A DNA stretch of 64,000 nt from Scylla paramamosain. Taxonomy: Eukaryota; Arthropoda; Malacostraca; Decapoda; Portunidae. Both the position numbers and the translations under genes were made by a program. The notes under the pieces were generated by a model that did no database searches, was not told the DNA's origin, and saw only the letters and a list, made by a program, of their open reading frames with translations. Numbering within the stretch: position 1 is the stretch's first letter; each line of letters opens with the position of its first letter. Location: assembly GCF_035594125.1 (NCBI RefSeq), contig NC_087181.1, positions 7,922,840 through 7,986,839 of the forward strand. The letters run 5' to 3'. Positions 23,201 through 35,012 of the stretch are shown piece by piece.

Positions 23201-26200
23201 TCAGTGTTTTACATAGAAAAACGTTAAAACGGATGGAAACCAACCAATATCAAGAAATAGAAAAACGTTACCAAAAAGGTATATTTTGATTGTTTTTGAG
23301 CTTTTTACCTACAAAAAACGCAAAAATTGATGCGAAGCACTCTACATTAGGAAACAAAAGGACATTGCAAGAAAAGTGTATAAGGAGTGTTTTATAGTTC
23401 AAAAGAACCACAAAGCAAAAAAACGCAAAAACTCGTGTATATGGAGAGATTTCCTAAATACCAAAATGCTGAAACTCATGAATAACACTCTCAATCAAGA
23501 AACAGAACAACCTTACTAAATGCGTGTATTTTGAGTGCTTTTCACATTCTTAATTACCATAACCCCAAATTGCATGCGAAACCACCTTTATGTGAGAAAA
23601 AAATGACATTACGAAAAAAGTGTCTATTAAGTGTTTTTGAGCGTGATAGGCAATAAAGCACTAAAAAGCAGGACAATCATATTACATTGGAATAACACCA
23701 ATTTATACAAAAAACTTGCCTTTAAGTGTTTTTAAGCTCCTTATATACAAAACTGCTAAAACGCATGGAAAACACACTTTATGGAGAAACAGAATAACAT
23801 TACCAAAAACATGTATTTACAGTGTTTTTGATCATGTTATCTATAAAAACGCTTAAATACTTGCAAAGAATATTATGTTTGGGAAACAAAAAGACATTAC
23901 GAAAAACGTGTATTATGAGTGTTTTTTAAGTTCCTTAAGTACCAAAAATCTAAAACTCATAAATAACATTCTTTATTTAGAAAATAAAAAATAAGAAAAT
24001 AAAAATAATAGAACTTTTTTTTTTTTTTTGCTATTCATTTTCATAGGTACCAAGATGCCAAAATTCTGGGAAAAAATTCACGGCAATCATATGATAAAAC
24101 AATATTATCAAAAAAGTTAATTTAAGCTTTTTTTTTCGGACTGTTATGTACCAAACCCTGAATTGCATGCAAAGCCTCCTATATGAAGAAATTAAACGAC
24201 CTTACCAGAAATCTGTATTTTGAGTGTTTTTAGCATCTTAGGCACCAAAACGATAAATAATAAGGAACTCATTCTATATGGGAATCCAAAACAAAGTTAC
24301 TGAAAACGTGTCTTGTCAGTGTTTTACGTAGAAAAACGCTAAAACGGATGTAAAGCAATCAATATCAAGAAATCGAAAAATGTTACTAAAAAGATATATT
24401 TTGGGTGTTTTTGAGCTTGTTACCTACAAAAAACGCGAAAATTGATGCAAAGCACTGTATATTGGGAAACAAAAGGACATTGCAAGAAAAGTGTATAATG
24501 AGTGTTTTCTAGTTCAAAAGAACCACAAGGCAAAAAACGCAAAATCTCGTGTATATGGAAAGGTTTCCTAGATAATAAAATGCTAAAACTCATGTATAAC
24601 ACTCTTAATTGAAAAATAGAACAACCATTCTAAATGAGTGTATTTTGAGTGATTTTAACATTCTTAGTTACCAAAACCCGAAATTGAATGCGAAAATAGA
24701 TTTTGGGAAAAAAAAAAGACTTTACCAGAAAAGTGTCTTTTGAGTGTTTTTGAGCGTGATAGGCAACAAAACACTAAAAAGGAGGGCAATCACATTACAT
24801 TGGAGTAAAACGAACATGCCTTTAAGTATTTTTGAGCTCCTTATATACCAAAACACTAAAACGCATGCAAAACACACTTTATGGTGAAGCAGAATAACTT
24901 TACCAAAAACATGTATTTTGAGTGTTTTTGATCATGTTACCAATAAAAACGCTTAAATACATGCAAAGAACACTATTTTTGGAAACCAAAGGAGATTACG
25001 AGAAATGTGTATTAATAGTGTTTTTAAGTTCATTAATTACCAGAAAGCTAAAAGCCATAAATAACACTTTTTATTGAGAAACAATAAATAAATAAAAAAA
25101 AAATACGATATTTTTTTTTCTTCCTTATTCATCTTCACAGGTACCGATATGCCAAAATTCGGGCAAAATTCAGGAAATTATGTGAAATAAGAACATTATC
25201 AAAAAAGTTAAATTTAGCCTTTTTTTTGGACTGTTATATACCAAACCCCTAAAGTAAATGCAAAGCCACCTATAAGGGGAAATTAAACGTGTTTTCCAGA
25301 AAACGTTCTTATGAGTGTTTTTCAGCATCTTAGGAACCAACACGATAAATAACATGGAAGTCAATCTATATGGGAAACCAAAACAAAATTACTAAAAACG
25401 TCTCTTTTCGGTGTTTTACGTAGAAAAACGCTAAAACGGATGCAAACCAACCAATATGAAGAAATAAAATAACATTAACAAAAAGGTATATTTTGAGTGT
25501 TTTTCAAAAACTTACCTACAAAAAACGCGAAAATGGATGGAAAGCACTCTATATTGGGAAGCAAAAGGACATTACCAGAAACGTGTATAATGAGTGTTTT
25601 ATAGTTTCACAAGAACTACAAGGCAAAAAACGCATAAACTCGTGTATATAGAGAAGTTTCTTACATTCTAAAATGCTGAAACTCTGGAACAACACTCTTA
25701 ATTGAGACACAGAACAATATTACTAAATGTGTGTATTTTGAGTGCTTTTCACATTCTTAGTTACCAAAATCCCAAATTGCATGCGAAACCAGCTTTATGT
25801 GGGAAAAAAATGACATTACCAGAAAAGTGTCTTTGGAGTGTTTTTGAGCGTGTTAGGCAATAAAGCGCTAAAAAGCAGGGCAAACACATTACATTGGAAG
25901 AAAACCAATTTTTAACAAGAACTTGCCTTTAAGTGTTTTTGAGCTCCTTATATACCAAAACACTAAAACGCATGGAAAATACACTTTATGGTGAAACAGA
26001 AGAACATGACCAAAAACATGTATTTTGAGTGTTTTTGATCATGTTAGCAATAAAAACGCTTAAATACATTTAAAGAACTCTATTTTGGGGAAACGAAAGG
26101 GCATTAAGAGAAACGTGTATTATGAGTGTTTTTAAGTTCCTTAAGTACCAAAAAAGCTAAAACCCACAAATAACACTCTTTATAGAAAAAAAAATAAATA

Positions 26201-26652
26201 AATAAAAGAAAATAAAATATATTTTTTTTTTTTTTGTTATTCATCTTCATAGGTACTAAGATGCCAAAATTCTGGCAATATTCTATGGGAATCGAAAACA
26301 AAATTACTGAAAACGTGTCTTTTCGGTGTTTTACGTAGAAAAACGGTAAAACAGATGAAAACCAACCAATATGAAGAAATAGAGTAACATTACCAAAGAG
26401 GTATATTTTGAGTGTTTTTTAGCTTTTTACCTACAAAAAAAACGCGAAAATTTATGCAAAGGACTCCCTATTGGGAAAGAAAAGGACATTACGAAAATTA
26501 TGTATAATGAGTGTCTTATTATTTTTGGGCAAAAGAACTTGTGGTTCACAAGAACCACAAGGCAAAAAACAAAAACTCGTGTATATAAAGAAATTTCTTA
26601 GATACCAAAATGCTGAAACTCATGAATAACAATCTTAATTGAGAAACCGAAC
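20287..26652 (+). repeat. Super-unit 2b (about 6.4 kb)
   Basis: Starts with the same G8/G9 variant as 5161 and includes an inverted segment at 21614-22094. G1 anchors are about 20397, 21508, 22101, 23629, 24742 and 25836. It is colinear with 5161-9172 up to 24297. From 24298 it matches 2800-5160 and 17930-20286, including the G4-to-G6 deletion (tctggcaatattctatggg near 26270). It is about one HOR longer than super-unit 2a because 23.1-24.3 kb is an added unit. Confidence 0.8.
21614..22094 (-). repeat. Inverted satellite segment in super-unit 2b
   Basis: The duplicate of 6486-6960, with the ggctttccatg/tcttttcagtg right junction. A short repeat (gttcatgagttcatgag, 21656-21672) replaces gttattcatgag of the other copies. 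The segment from 21853 rightward is the stretch repeated almost without change after the assembly gap. Confidence 0.85.
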
Positions 26653-28377
26653 AATATTACCAAATGCGTGTATTTTGAGTGTTTTTTTTTTCACATTCTT
26701 CGCAAAATCCTAAATAGCATGCGAAACTAGCTTTATGTGGGAAAAAAATTATATTACCAGAAGTGTCTTTTCAGTGTTTTTGACCGTGTTAGGCAATAAA
26801 GCACTAAAAAGCAGGGCAATCATATTATATCGGAATAAAACTAACTTTTATCAAGAACTTGCCTTGAAGTGTTTTTTCAGCTCCTTACATACCAAACTGC
26901 TAAAACGCATGCAAAACACTCCTTTATAGAGAAGCAGAATAACGATACCAAAAACAAGTGTTTTGATTGTTTTTTGTCATGTTACCTATAAAACGCTTAA
27001 ATACATGCAAAGATTCCCATATTTGGGAAACGAAAGGACATTACGAGAAATGTGTATTATGAATGTTTTTAATGCAAAATACATTTTATGGAGAAACAGA
27101 ATAACATTACCAAATACATGTATTTTGAGTGTTTTTGATCATGTATCTATAAAAACGCTTAAATACATGCAAAGAACCTTATGTTTGGGAAACGAAAGGA
27201 CATTACAAGAAAATGTATTATGAGTGTTTTTTTAAGTTCCTTAAGTACTAAAAAGCTAAAACCCACAAATAACACTTTTTAGAAAAAAAATAAATAAAAA
27301 AAATAAAAAATGGGATTTTTTTTTTTTTTTTTCATCTTCATAGGTAACGAATTGCCAAAATTCTGCCAAAATTCAGAGAATTTATGTGGAAAAAAGAACA
27401 TTATCATGACAGTTAATTATAGCTTTTTTTTCTGATTGTTATGTACCAAAACCCAAAGTGCATGCAAGACCACCTATATAGGGAAGTTAAACGACTTTAC
27501 CAGAAACCTGTCTTTTCAGTGTTTTTCAGCATGTCAGGCACCAATACGATAAATAATATGAAAATCAGTCAATATGTGAATCCAAAACAAAATTACTGAA
27601 AACGTGTCTTTTCAGTGTTTTACGTAGAAAAACGCTAAAGCTAATGAAAACCATCCTATATGAAGAAATAGAATAACATTACCAAAAGATATATTTTGAG
27701 TGTTTTTGAGCTTGTTACCTATAAAATATGCAAAAATGGATGTAAAGCACTCTATATTAGGAAACAAAAGGACATTACGAGAAACGTGTATAAGGAGTGT
27801 TTTATAGTTTTAAAAGAGCCTCAAGGCAATAAACGCAAATACTCGTGTATATAGAGAAATTTTTACATACCAAAATGATGAAATGCATGAATAACACTTT
27901 TAATCGTTAAACAGAACTACCTTACCTAATTGTGTATTTTGAGTGTTTTTCACATTCTTAGTTACGAAAATGCCAAATTACATGCAAAACTAACTTCATG
28001 TGGGGAAAAAAATGACATTACCAGAAAAGTGTCTTTTGAGTGTTTATGAGCGTGATATGCATCAAAGCACTAAAAAGCAGAACAATCACATTACATGGGA
28101 ATAAAACCAACTTTTACGAAGAATTTGCCTTTAAGTGTTTTTTAACCCCTTATATACCAAACCGCTAAAACGCATGCAAAACAAACTTTATGAAGAAACA
28201 GAATAACATTACCAAAAACATGTATTTTGAATGTTTTTGATCATGTTATCTATAAAAACGCTCAAGTACATGCAAAGAACATTATGTTTGGGAAACAAAA
28301 GGACATTACGAGAAACGTGTATTATGAGTGTTTTTATGAGTTCCTTAAGTACCAAAAAGCTAAAACCCAATAAATAA
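26653..28377 (+). repeat. Forward HOR segment ending at the assembly gap, with an internal jump
   Basis: G1 anchors are 26772 and 28038. Near 27070 a G4 start (attatgaatgttttt) is joined directly to a G2 middle (aatgcaaaatacattttatgg). This removes the rest of that unit through the start of the next. The segment runs into 100 N at 28378. The last bases before the N run (cccaataaataa) differ slightly from the duplicate (cccacaaataac), as often seen at contig ends. Confidence 0.8.
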
Positions 28378-28477
28378 NNNNNNNNNNNNNNNNNNNNNNN
28401 NNNNNNNNNNNNNNNNNNNNNNNNNNNNNNNNNNNNNNNNNNNNNNNNNNNNNNNNNNNNNNNNNNNNNNNNNNNNN
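28378..28477. other. Assembly gap (100 N)
   Basis: Exactly 100 N, the size conventionally used for scaffold gaps of unknown length. The sequence to its right begins in the middle of a reverse-orientation segment and copies the 6.5 kb to its left. The true distance is therefore unknown, and the join may not reflect a real adjacency. Confidence 0.98.
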
Positions 28478-28723
28478 AAAACACTCAAAATATACATTTT
28501 TGGTAATATTTTTCTGCTTCTTGATATTGGTTGTTTTGTATCAGTTTTAGCGTTTTTCTACGTAAAACACTGAAAAGACACGTTTTCAGTAATTTTCCTT
28601 TGGATTCCCACATAGAGTGAGTTTCTTCTTATTTATCGTTTTGGTGCCTAACATGCTGAAAAACACTTAAAAGACAGATTTCTGATAAGGTCTTTATCTT
28701 CTTCATATGGGAGGCTTTCCATG
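28478..28723 (-). repeat. Inverted satellite segment, left-truncated by the gap
   Basis: Reverse-orientation G7/G6/G5/G4-tail sequence, identical where compared to the right half of 21614-22094. It ends at ggctttccatg before forward tcttttcagtg. Its left half is missing because the contig starts here. Confidence 0.85.
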
Positions 28724-31700
28724 TCTTTTCAGTGTTTTTGAGCTTGTTACGCAATAAAGCACTAAAAGCCAGGGCAATCACATTACAAGGGAATAAAACC
28801 AAATTTTACCAAGAACTTGCCTTTAAGTGTTTTTGAGCTTCTTACATACCAAAACGCTAAAACGCATGCAAAATACATTTTATGAAGAAACAGAATTACA
28901 TTACCAAATACATGTATTTTGAGTGTTTTTGATCATGTTATCAATAAAAACGCTTAATGCAAAGAACCTTATGTTTGGGAAACGAAAGGACATTACGAGA
29001 AACGTGTACTCGTATTATGAGTGATTTTTAAGTTCCTTCAGTACCAAAAAGCTAAAACCAAAAAATGACACTCTTTAGAAAAAATAAATAAAAAAATAAA
29101 AAGATGGGATTCTTTTTTTTTTTTTTTTGTTATTTATCTTCATAGATATCGAGATGCCAAAATTCTGTCAAAATTCACGGAATTTATGTGGAAAAAAGAA
29201 CATTATCATAAAAGTTAATTATAGATTTTTTTTCGGATTGTTATGTACCAAACCCTAAAGTGCATGCAATGCCACCTATATTGGGAAAATAAACGACTTT
29301 ACCAGAAACCTGTCTTTTCAGTGTTTTTTCAGCATGTTAGGCACCAAAACGATAAATAATATGGAAGTCAGTCAATATTTGAATTCAAAAGAAAATTAAT
29401 GAAAACGTGTCTTTTCACTGTTTTACGTAGAAAAACGCTGAAGCGGATACAAACCACCCTATATGAAGAAATAGAATAACATTACCAAAAATATAAATTT
29501 TGAGTGTTTTTGAGCATGTTACCTACAAAAAATGCAAAAATGGATGTAAAGTACCCTATATTAGGAAAGAAAAGGACATTACGAGAAACGTATATAATGA
29601 GTGTTTTATAGTTTTAAAAGAACCACAAGGGAATCAACGCAAAAACTCGTGTATATAGAGAAATTTCTAACATTCCAAAATAAATAAATGCAAAGCCTCC
29701 AATATGAGGAAATAAAACGACCTTATCAGAAATCTATGTTTTTAGTGTTTTTTAGCATGTTAGGCACCAAAAATAAATAATAAGGAACTCACTCTACATG
29801 GGAATCCAAAACAAAGTTACTGAAAACGTGTCTTCTCAGTGTTTTACATAGAAAAACGTTAAAACGGATGGAAACCAACCAATATCAAGAAATAGAAAAA
29901 CGTTACCAAAAAGGTATATTTTGATTGTTTTTGAGCTTTTTACCTACAAAAAACGCAAAAATTGATGCGAAGCACTCTACATTAGGAAACAAAAGGACAT
30001 TGCAAGAAAAGTGTATAAGGAGTGTTTTATAGTTCAAAAGAACCACAAAGCAAAAAAACGCAAAAACTCGTGTATATGGAGAGATTTCCTAAATACCAAA
30101 ATGCTGAAACTCATGAATAACACTCTCAATCAAGAAACAGAACAACCTTACTAAATGCGTGTATTTTGAGTGCTTTTCACATTCTTAATTACCATAACCC
30201 CAAATTGCATGCGAAACCACCTTTATGTGAGAAAAAAATGACATTACGAAAAAAGTGTCTATTAAGTGTTTTTGAGCGTGATAGGCAATAAAGCACTAAA
30301 AAGCAGGACAATCATATTACATTGGAATAACACCAATTTATACAAAAAACTTGCCTTTAAGTGTTTTTAAGCTCCTTATATACAAAACTGCTAAAACGCA
30401 TGGAAAACACACTTTATGGAGAAACAGAATAACATTACCAAAAACATGTATTTACAGTGTTTTTGATCATGTTATCTATAAAAACGCTTAAATACTTGCA
30501 AAGAATATTATGTTTGGGAAACAAAAAGACATTACGAAAAACGTGTATTATGAGTGTTTTTTAAGTTCCTTAAGTACCAAAAATCTAAAACTCATAAATA
30601 ACATTCTTTATTTAGAAAATAAAAAATAAGAAAATAAAAATAATAGAACTTTTTTTTTTTTTTTGCTATTCATTTTCATAGGTACCAAGATGCCAAAATT
30701 CTGGGAAAAAATTCACGGCAATCATATGATAAAACAATATTATCAAAAAAGTTAATTTAAGCTTTTTTTTTCGGACTGTTATGTACCAAACCCTGAATTG
30801 CATGCAAAGCCTCCTATATGAAGAAATTAAACGACCTTACCAGAAATCTGTATTTTGAGTGTTTTTAGCATCTTAGGCACCAAAACGATAAATAATAAGG
30901 AACTCATTCTATATGGGAATCCAAAACAAAGTTACTGAAAACGTGTCTTGTCAGTGTTTTACGTAGAAAAACGCTAAAACGGATGTAAAGCAATCAATAT
31001 CAAGAAATCGAAAAATGTTACTAAAAAGATATATTTTGGGTGTTTTTGAGCTTGTTACCTACAAAAAACGCGAAAATTGATGCAAAGCACTGTATATTGG
31101 GAAACAAAAGGACATTGCAAGAAAAGTGTATAATGAGTGTTTTCTAGTTCAAAAGAACCACAAGGCAAAAAACGCAAAATCTCGTGTATATGGAAAGGTT
31201 TCCTAGATAATAAAATGCTAAAACTCATGTATAACACTCTTAATTGAAAAATAGAACAACCATTCTAAATGAGTGTATTTTGAGTGATTTTAACATTCTT
31301 AGTTACCAAAACCCGAAATTGAATGCGAAAATAGATTTTGGGAAAAAAAAAAGACTTTACCAGAAAAGTGTCTTTTGAGTGTTTTTGAGCGTGATAGGCA
31401 ACAAAACACTAAAAAGGAGGGCAATCACATTACATTGGAGTAAAACGAACATGCCTTTAAGTATTTTTGAGCTCCTTATATACCAAAACACTAAAACGCA
31501 TGCAAAACACACTTTATGGTGAAGCAGAATAACTTTACCAAAAACATGTATTTTGAGTGTTTTTGATCATGTTACCAATAAAAACGCTTAAATACATGCA
31601 AAGAACACTATTTTTGGAAACCAAAGGAGATTACGAGAAATGTGTATTAATAGTGTTTTTAAGTTCATTAATTACCAGAAAGCTAAAAGCCATAAATAAC

Positions 31701-34700
31701 ACTTTTTATTGAGAAACAATAAATAAATAAAAAAAAAATACGATATTTTTTTTTCTTCCTTATTCATCTTCACAGGTACCGATATGCCAAAATTCGGGCA
31801 AAATTCAGGAAATTATGTGAAATAAGAACATTATCAAAAAAGTTAAATTTAGCCTTTTTTTTGGACTGTTATATACCAAACCCCTAAAGTAAATGCAAAG
31901 CCACCTATAAGGGGAAATTAAACGTGTTTTCCAGAAAACGTTCTTATGAGTGTTTTTCAGCATCTTAGGAACCAACACGATAAATAACATGGAAGTCAAT
32001 CTATATGGGAAACCAAAACAAAATTACTAAAAACGTCTCTTTTCGGTGTTTTACGTAGAAAAACGCTAAAACGGATGCAAACCAACCAATATGAAGAAAT
32101 AAAATAACATTAACAAAAAGGTATATTTTGAGTGTTTTTCAAAAACTTACCTACAAAAAACGCGAAAATGGATGGAAAGCACTCTATATTGGGAAGCAAA
32201 AGGACATTACCAGAAACGTGTATAATGAGTGTTTTATAGTTTCACAAGAACTACAAGGCAAAAAACGCATAAACTCGTGTATATAGAGAAGTTTCTTACA
32301 TTCTAAAATGCTGAAACTCTGGAACAACACTCTTAATTGAGACACAGAACAATATTACTAAATGTGTGTATTTTGAGTGCTTTTCACATTCTTAGTTACC
32401 AAAATCCCAAATTGCATGCGAAACCAGCTTTATGTGGGAAAAAAATGACATTACCAGAAAAGTGTCTTTGGAGTGTTTTTGAGCGTGTTAGGCAATAAAG
32501 CGCTAAAAAGCAGGGCAAACACATTACATTGGAAGAAAACCAATTTTTAACAAGAACTTGCCTTTAAGTGTTTTTGAGCTCCTTATATACCAAAACACTA
32601 AAACGCATGGAAAATACACTTTATGGTGAAACAGAAGAACATGACCAAAAACATGTATTTTGAGTGTTTTTGATCATGTTAGCAATAAAAACGCTTAAAT
32701 ACATTTAAAGAACTCTATTTTGGGGAAACGAAAGGGCATTAAGAGAAACGTGTATTATGAGTGTTTTTAAGTTCCTTAAGTACCAAAAAAGCTAAAACCC
32801 ACAAATAACACTCTTTATAGAAAAAAAAATAAATAAATAAAAGAAAATAAAATATAATTTTTTTTTTTTTGTTATTCATCTTCATAGGTACTAAGATGCC
32901 AAAATTCTGGCAATATTCTATGGGAATCGAAAACAAAATTACTGAAAACGTGTCTTTTCGGTGTTTTACGTAGAAAAACGGTAAAACAGATGAAAACCAA
33001 CCAATATGAAGAAATAGAGTAACATTACCAAAGAGGTATATTTTGAGTGTTTTTTAGCTTTTTACCTACAAAAAAAACGCGAAAATTTATGCAAAGGACT
33101 CCCTATTGGGAAAGAAAAGGACATTACGAAAATTATGTATAATGAGTGTCTTATTATTTTTGGGCAAAAGAACTTGTGGTTCACAAGAACCACAAGGCAA
33201 AAAACAAAAACTCGTGTATATAAAGAAATTTCTTAGATACCAAAATGCTGAAACTCATGAATAACAATCTTAATTGAGAAACCGAACAATATTACCAAAT
33301 GCGTGTATTTTGAGTGTTTTTTTTTTCACATTCTTCGCAAAATCCTAAATAGCATGCGAAACTAGCTTTATGTGGGAAAAAAATTATATTACCAGAAGTG
33401 TCTTTTCAGTGTTTTTGACCGTGTTAGGCAATAAAGCACTAAAAAGCAGGGCAATCATATTATATCGGAATAAAACTAACTTTTATCAAGAACTTGCCTT
33501 GAAGTGTTTTTTCAGCTCCTTACATACCAAACTGCTAAAACGCATGCAAAACACTCCTTTATAGAGAAGCAGAATAACGATACCAAAAACAAGTGTTTTG
33601 ATTGTTTTTTGTCATGTTACCTATAAAACGCTTAAATACATGCAAAGATTCCCATATTTGGGAAACGAAAGGACATTACGAGAAATGTGTATTATGAATG
33701 TTTTTAATGCAAAATACATTTTATGGAGAAACAGAATAACATTACCAAATACATGTATTTTGAGTGTTTTTGATCATGTATCTATAAAAACGCTTAAATA
33801 CATGCAAAGAACCTTATGTTTGGGAAACGAAAGGACATTACAAGAAAATGTATTATGAGTGTTTTTTTAAGTTCCTTAAGTACTAAAAAGCTAAAACCCA
33901 CAAATAACACTTTTTAGAAAAAAAATAAATAAAAAAAATAAAAAATGGGATTTTTTTTTTTTTTTTTCATCTTCATAGGTAACGAATTGCCAAAATTCTG
34001 CCAAAATTCAGAGAATTTATGTGGAAAAAAGAACATTATCATGACAGTTAATTATAGCTTTTTTTTCTGATTGTTATGTACCAAAACCCAAAGTGCATGC
34101 AAGACCACCTATATAGGGAAGTTAAACGACTTTACCAGAAACCTGTCTTTTCAGTGTTTTTCAGCATGTCAGGCACCAATACGATAAATAATATGAAAAT
34201 CAGTCAATATGTGAATCCAAAACAAAATTACTGAAAACGTGTCTTTTCAGTGTTTTACGTAGAAAAACGCTAAAGCTAATGAAAACCATCCTATATGAAG
34301 AAATAGAATAACATTACCAAAAGATATATTTTGAGTGTTTTTGAGCTTGTTACCTATAAAATATGCAAAAATGGATGTAAAGCACTCTATATTAGGAAAC
34401 AAAAGGACATTACGAGAAACGTGTATAAGGAGTGTTTTATAGTTTTAAAAGAGCCTCAAGGCAATAAACGCAAATACTCGTGTATATAGAGAAATTTTTA
34501 CATACCAAAATGATGAAATGCATGAATAACACTTTTAATCGTTAAACAGAACTACCTTACCTAATTGTGTATTTTGAGTGTTTTTCACATTCTTAGTTAC
34601 GAAAATGCCAAATTACATGCAAAACTAACTTCATGTGGGGAAAAAAATGACATTACCAGAAAAGTGTCTTTTGAGTGTTTATGAGCGTGATATGCATCAA

Positions 34701-35012
34701 AGCACTAAAAAGCAGAACAATCACATTACATGGGAATAAAACCAACTTTTACGAAGAATTTGCCTTTAAGTGTTTTTTAACCCCTTATATACCAAACCGC
34801 TAAAACGCATGCAAAACAAACTTTATGAAGAAACAGAATAACATTACCAAAAACATGTATTTTGAATGTTTTTGATCATGTTATCTATAAAAACGCTCAA
34901 GTACATGCAAAGAACATTATGTTTGGGAAACAAAAGGACATTACGAGAAACGTGTATTATGAGTGTTTTTATGAGTTCCTTAAGTACCAAAAAGCTAAAA
35001 CCCACAAATAAC
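28478..35012 (+). repeat. Near-identical second copy of 21849-28377
   Basis: Base 28482 aligns with 21853 (offset 6629). After a 6-base insertion near 29009 (gtgtactcgtattatg against gtgtattatg) the offset is 6635 up to the end of the pre-gap sequence. The only other difference I noticed is in the A/T tract near 26222/32857. All HOR landmarks are repeated exactly: G1 at 28730, 30264, 31377, 32471, 33407 and 34673. This is far closer than the 15.1-kb copies and suggests a contig overlap or second haplotype rather than an old duplication. Confidence 0.9.

Noticed and set aside
28209..28484. Open frame spanning the N gap
   Set aside because: It is open only because N codons cannot be stops. The two sides are not known to be contiguous.
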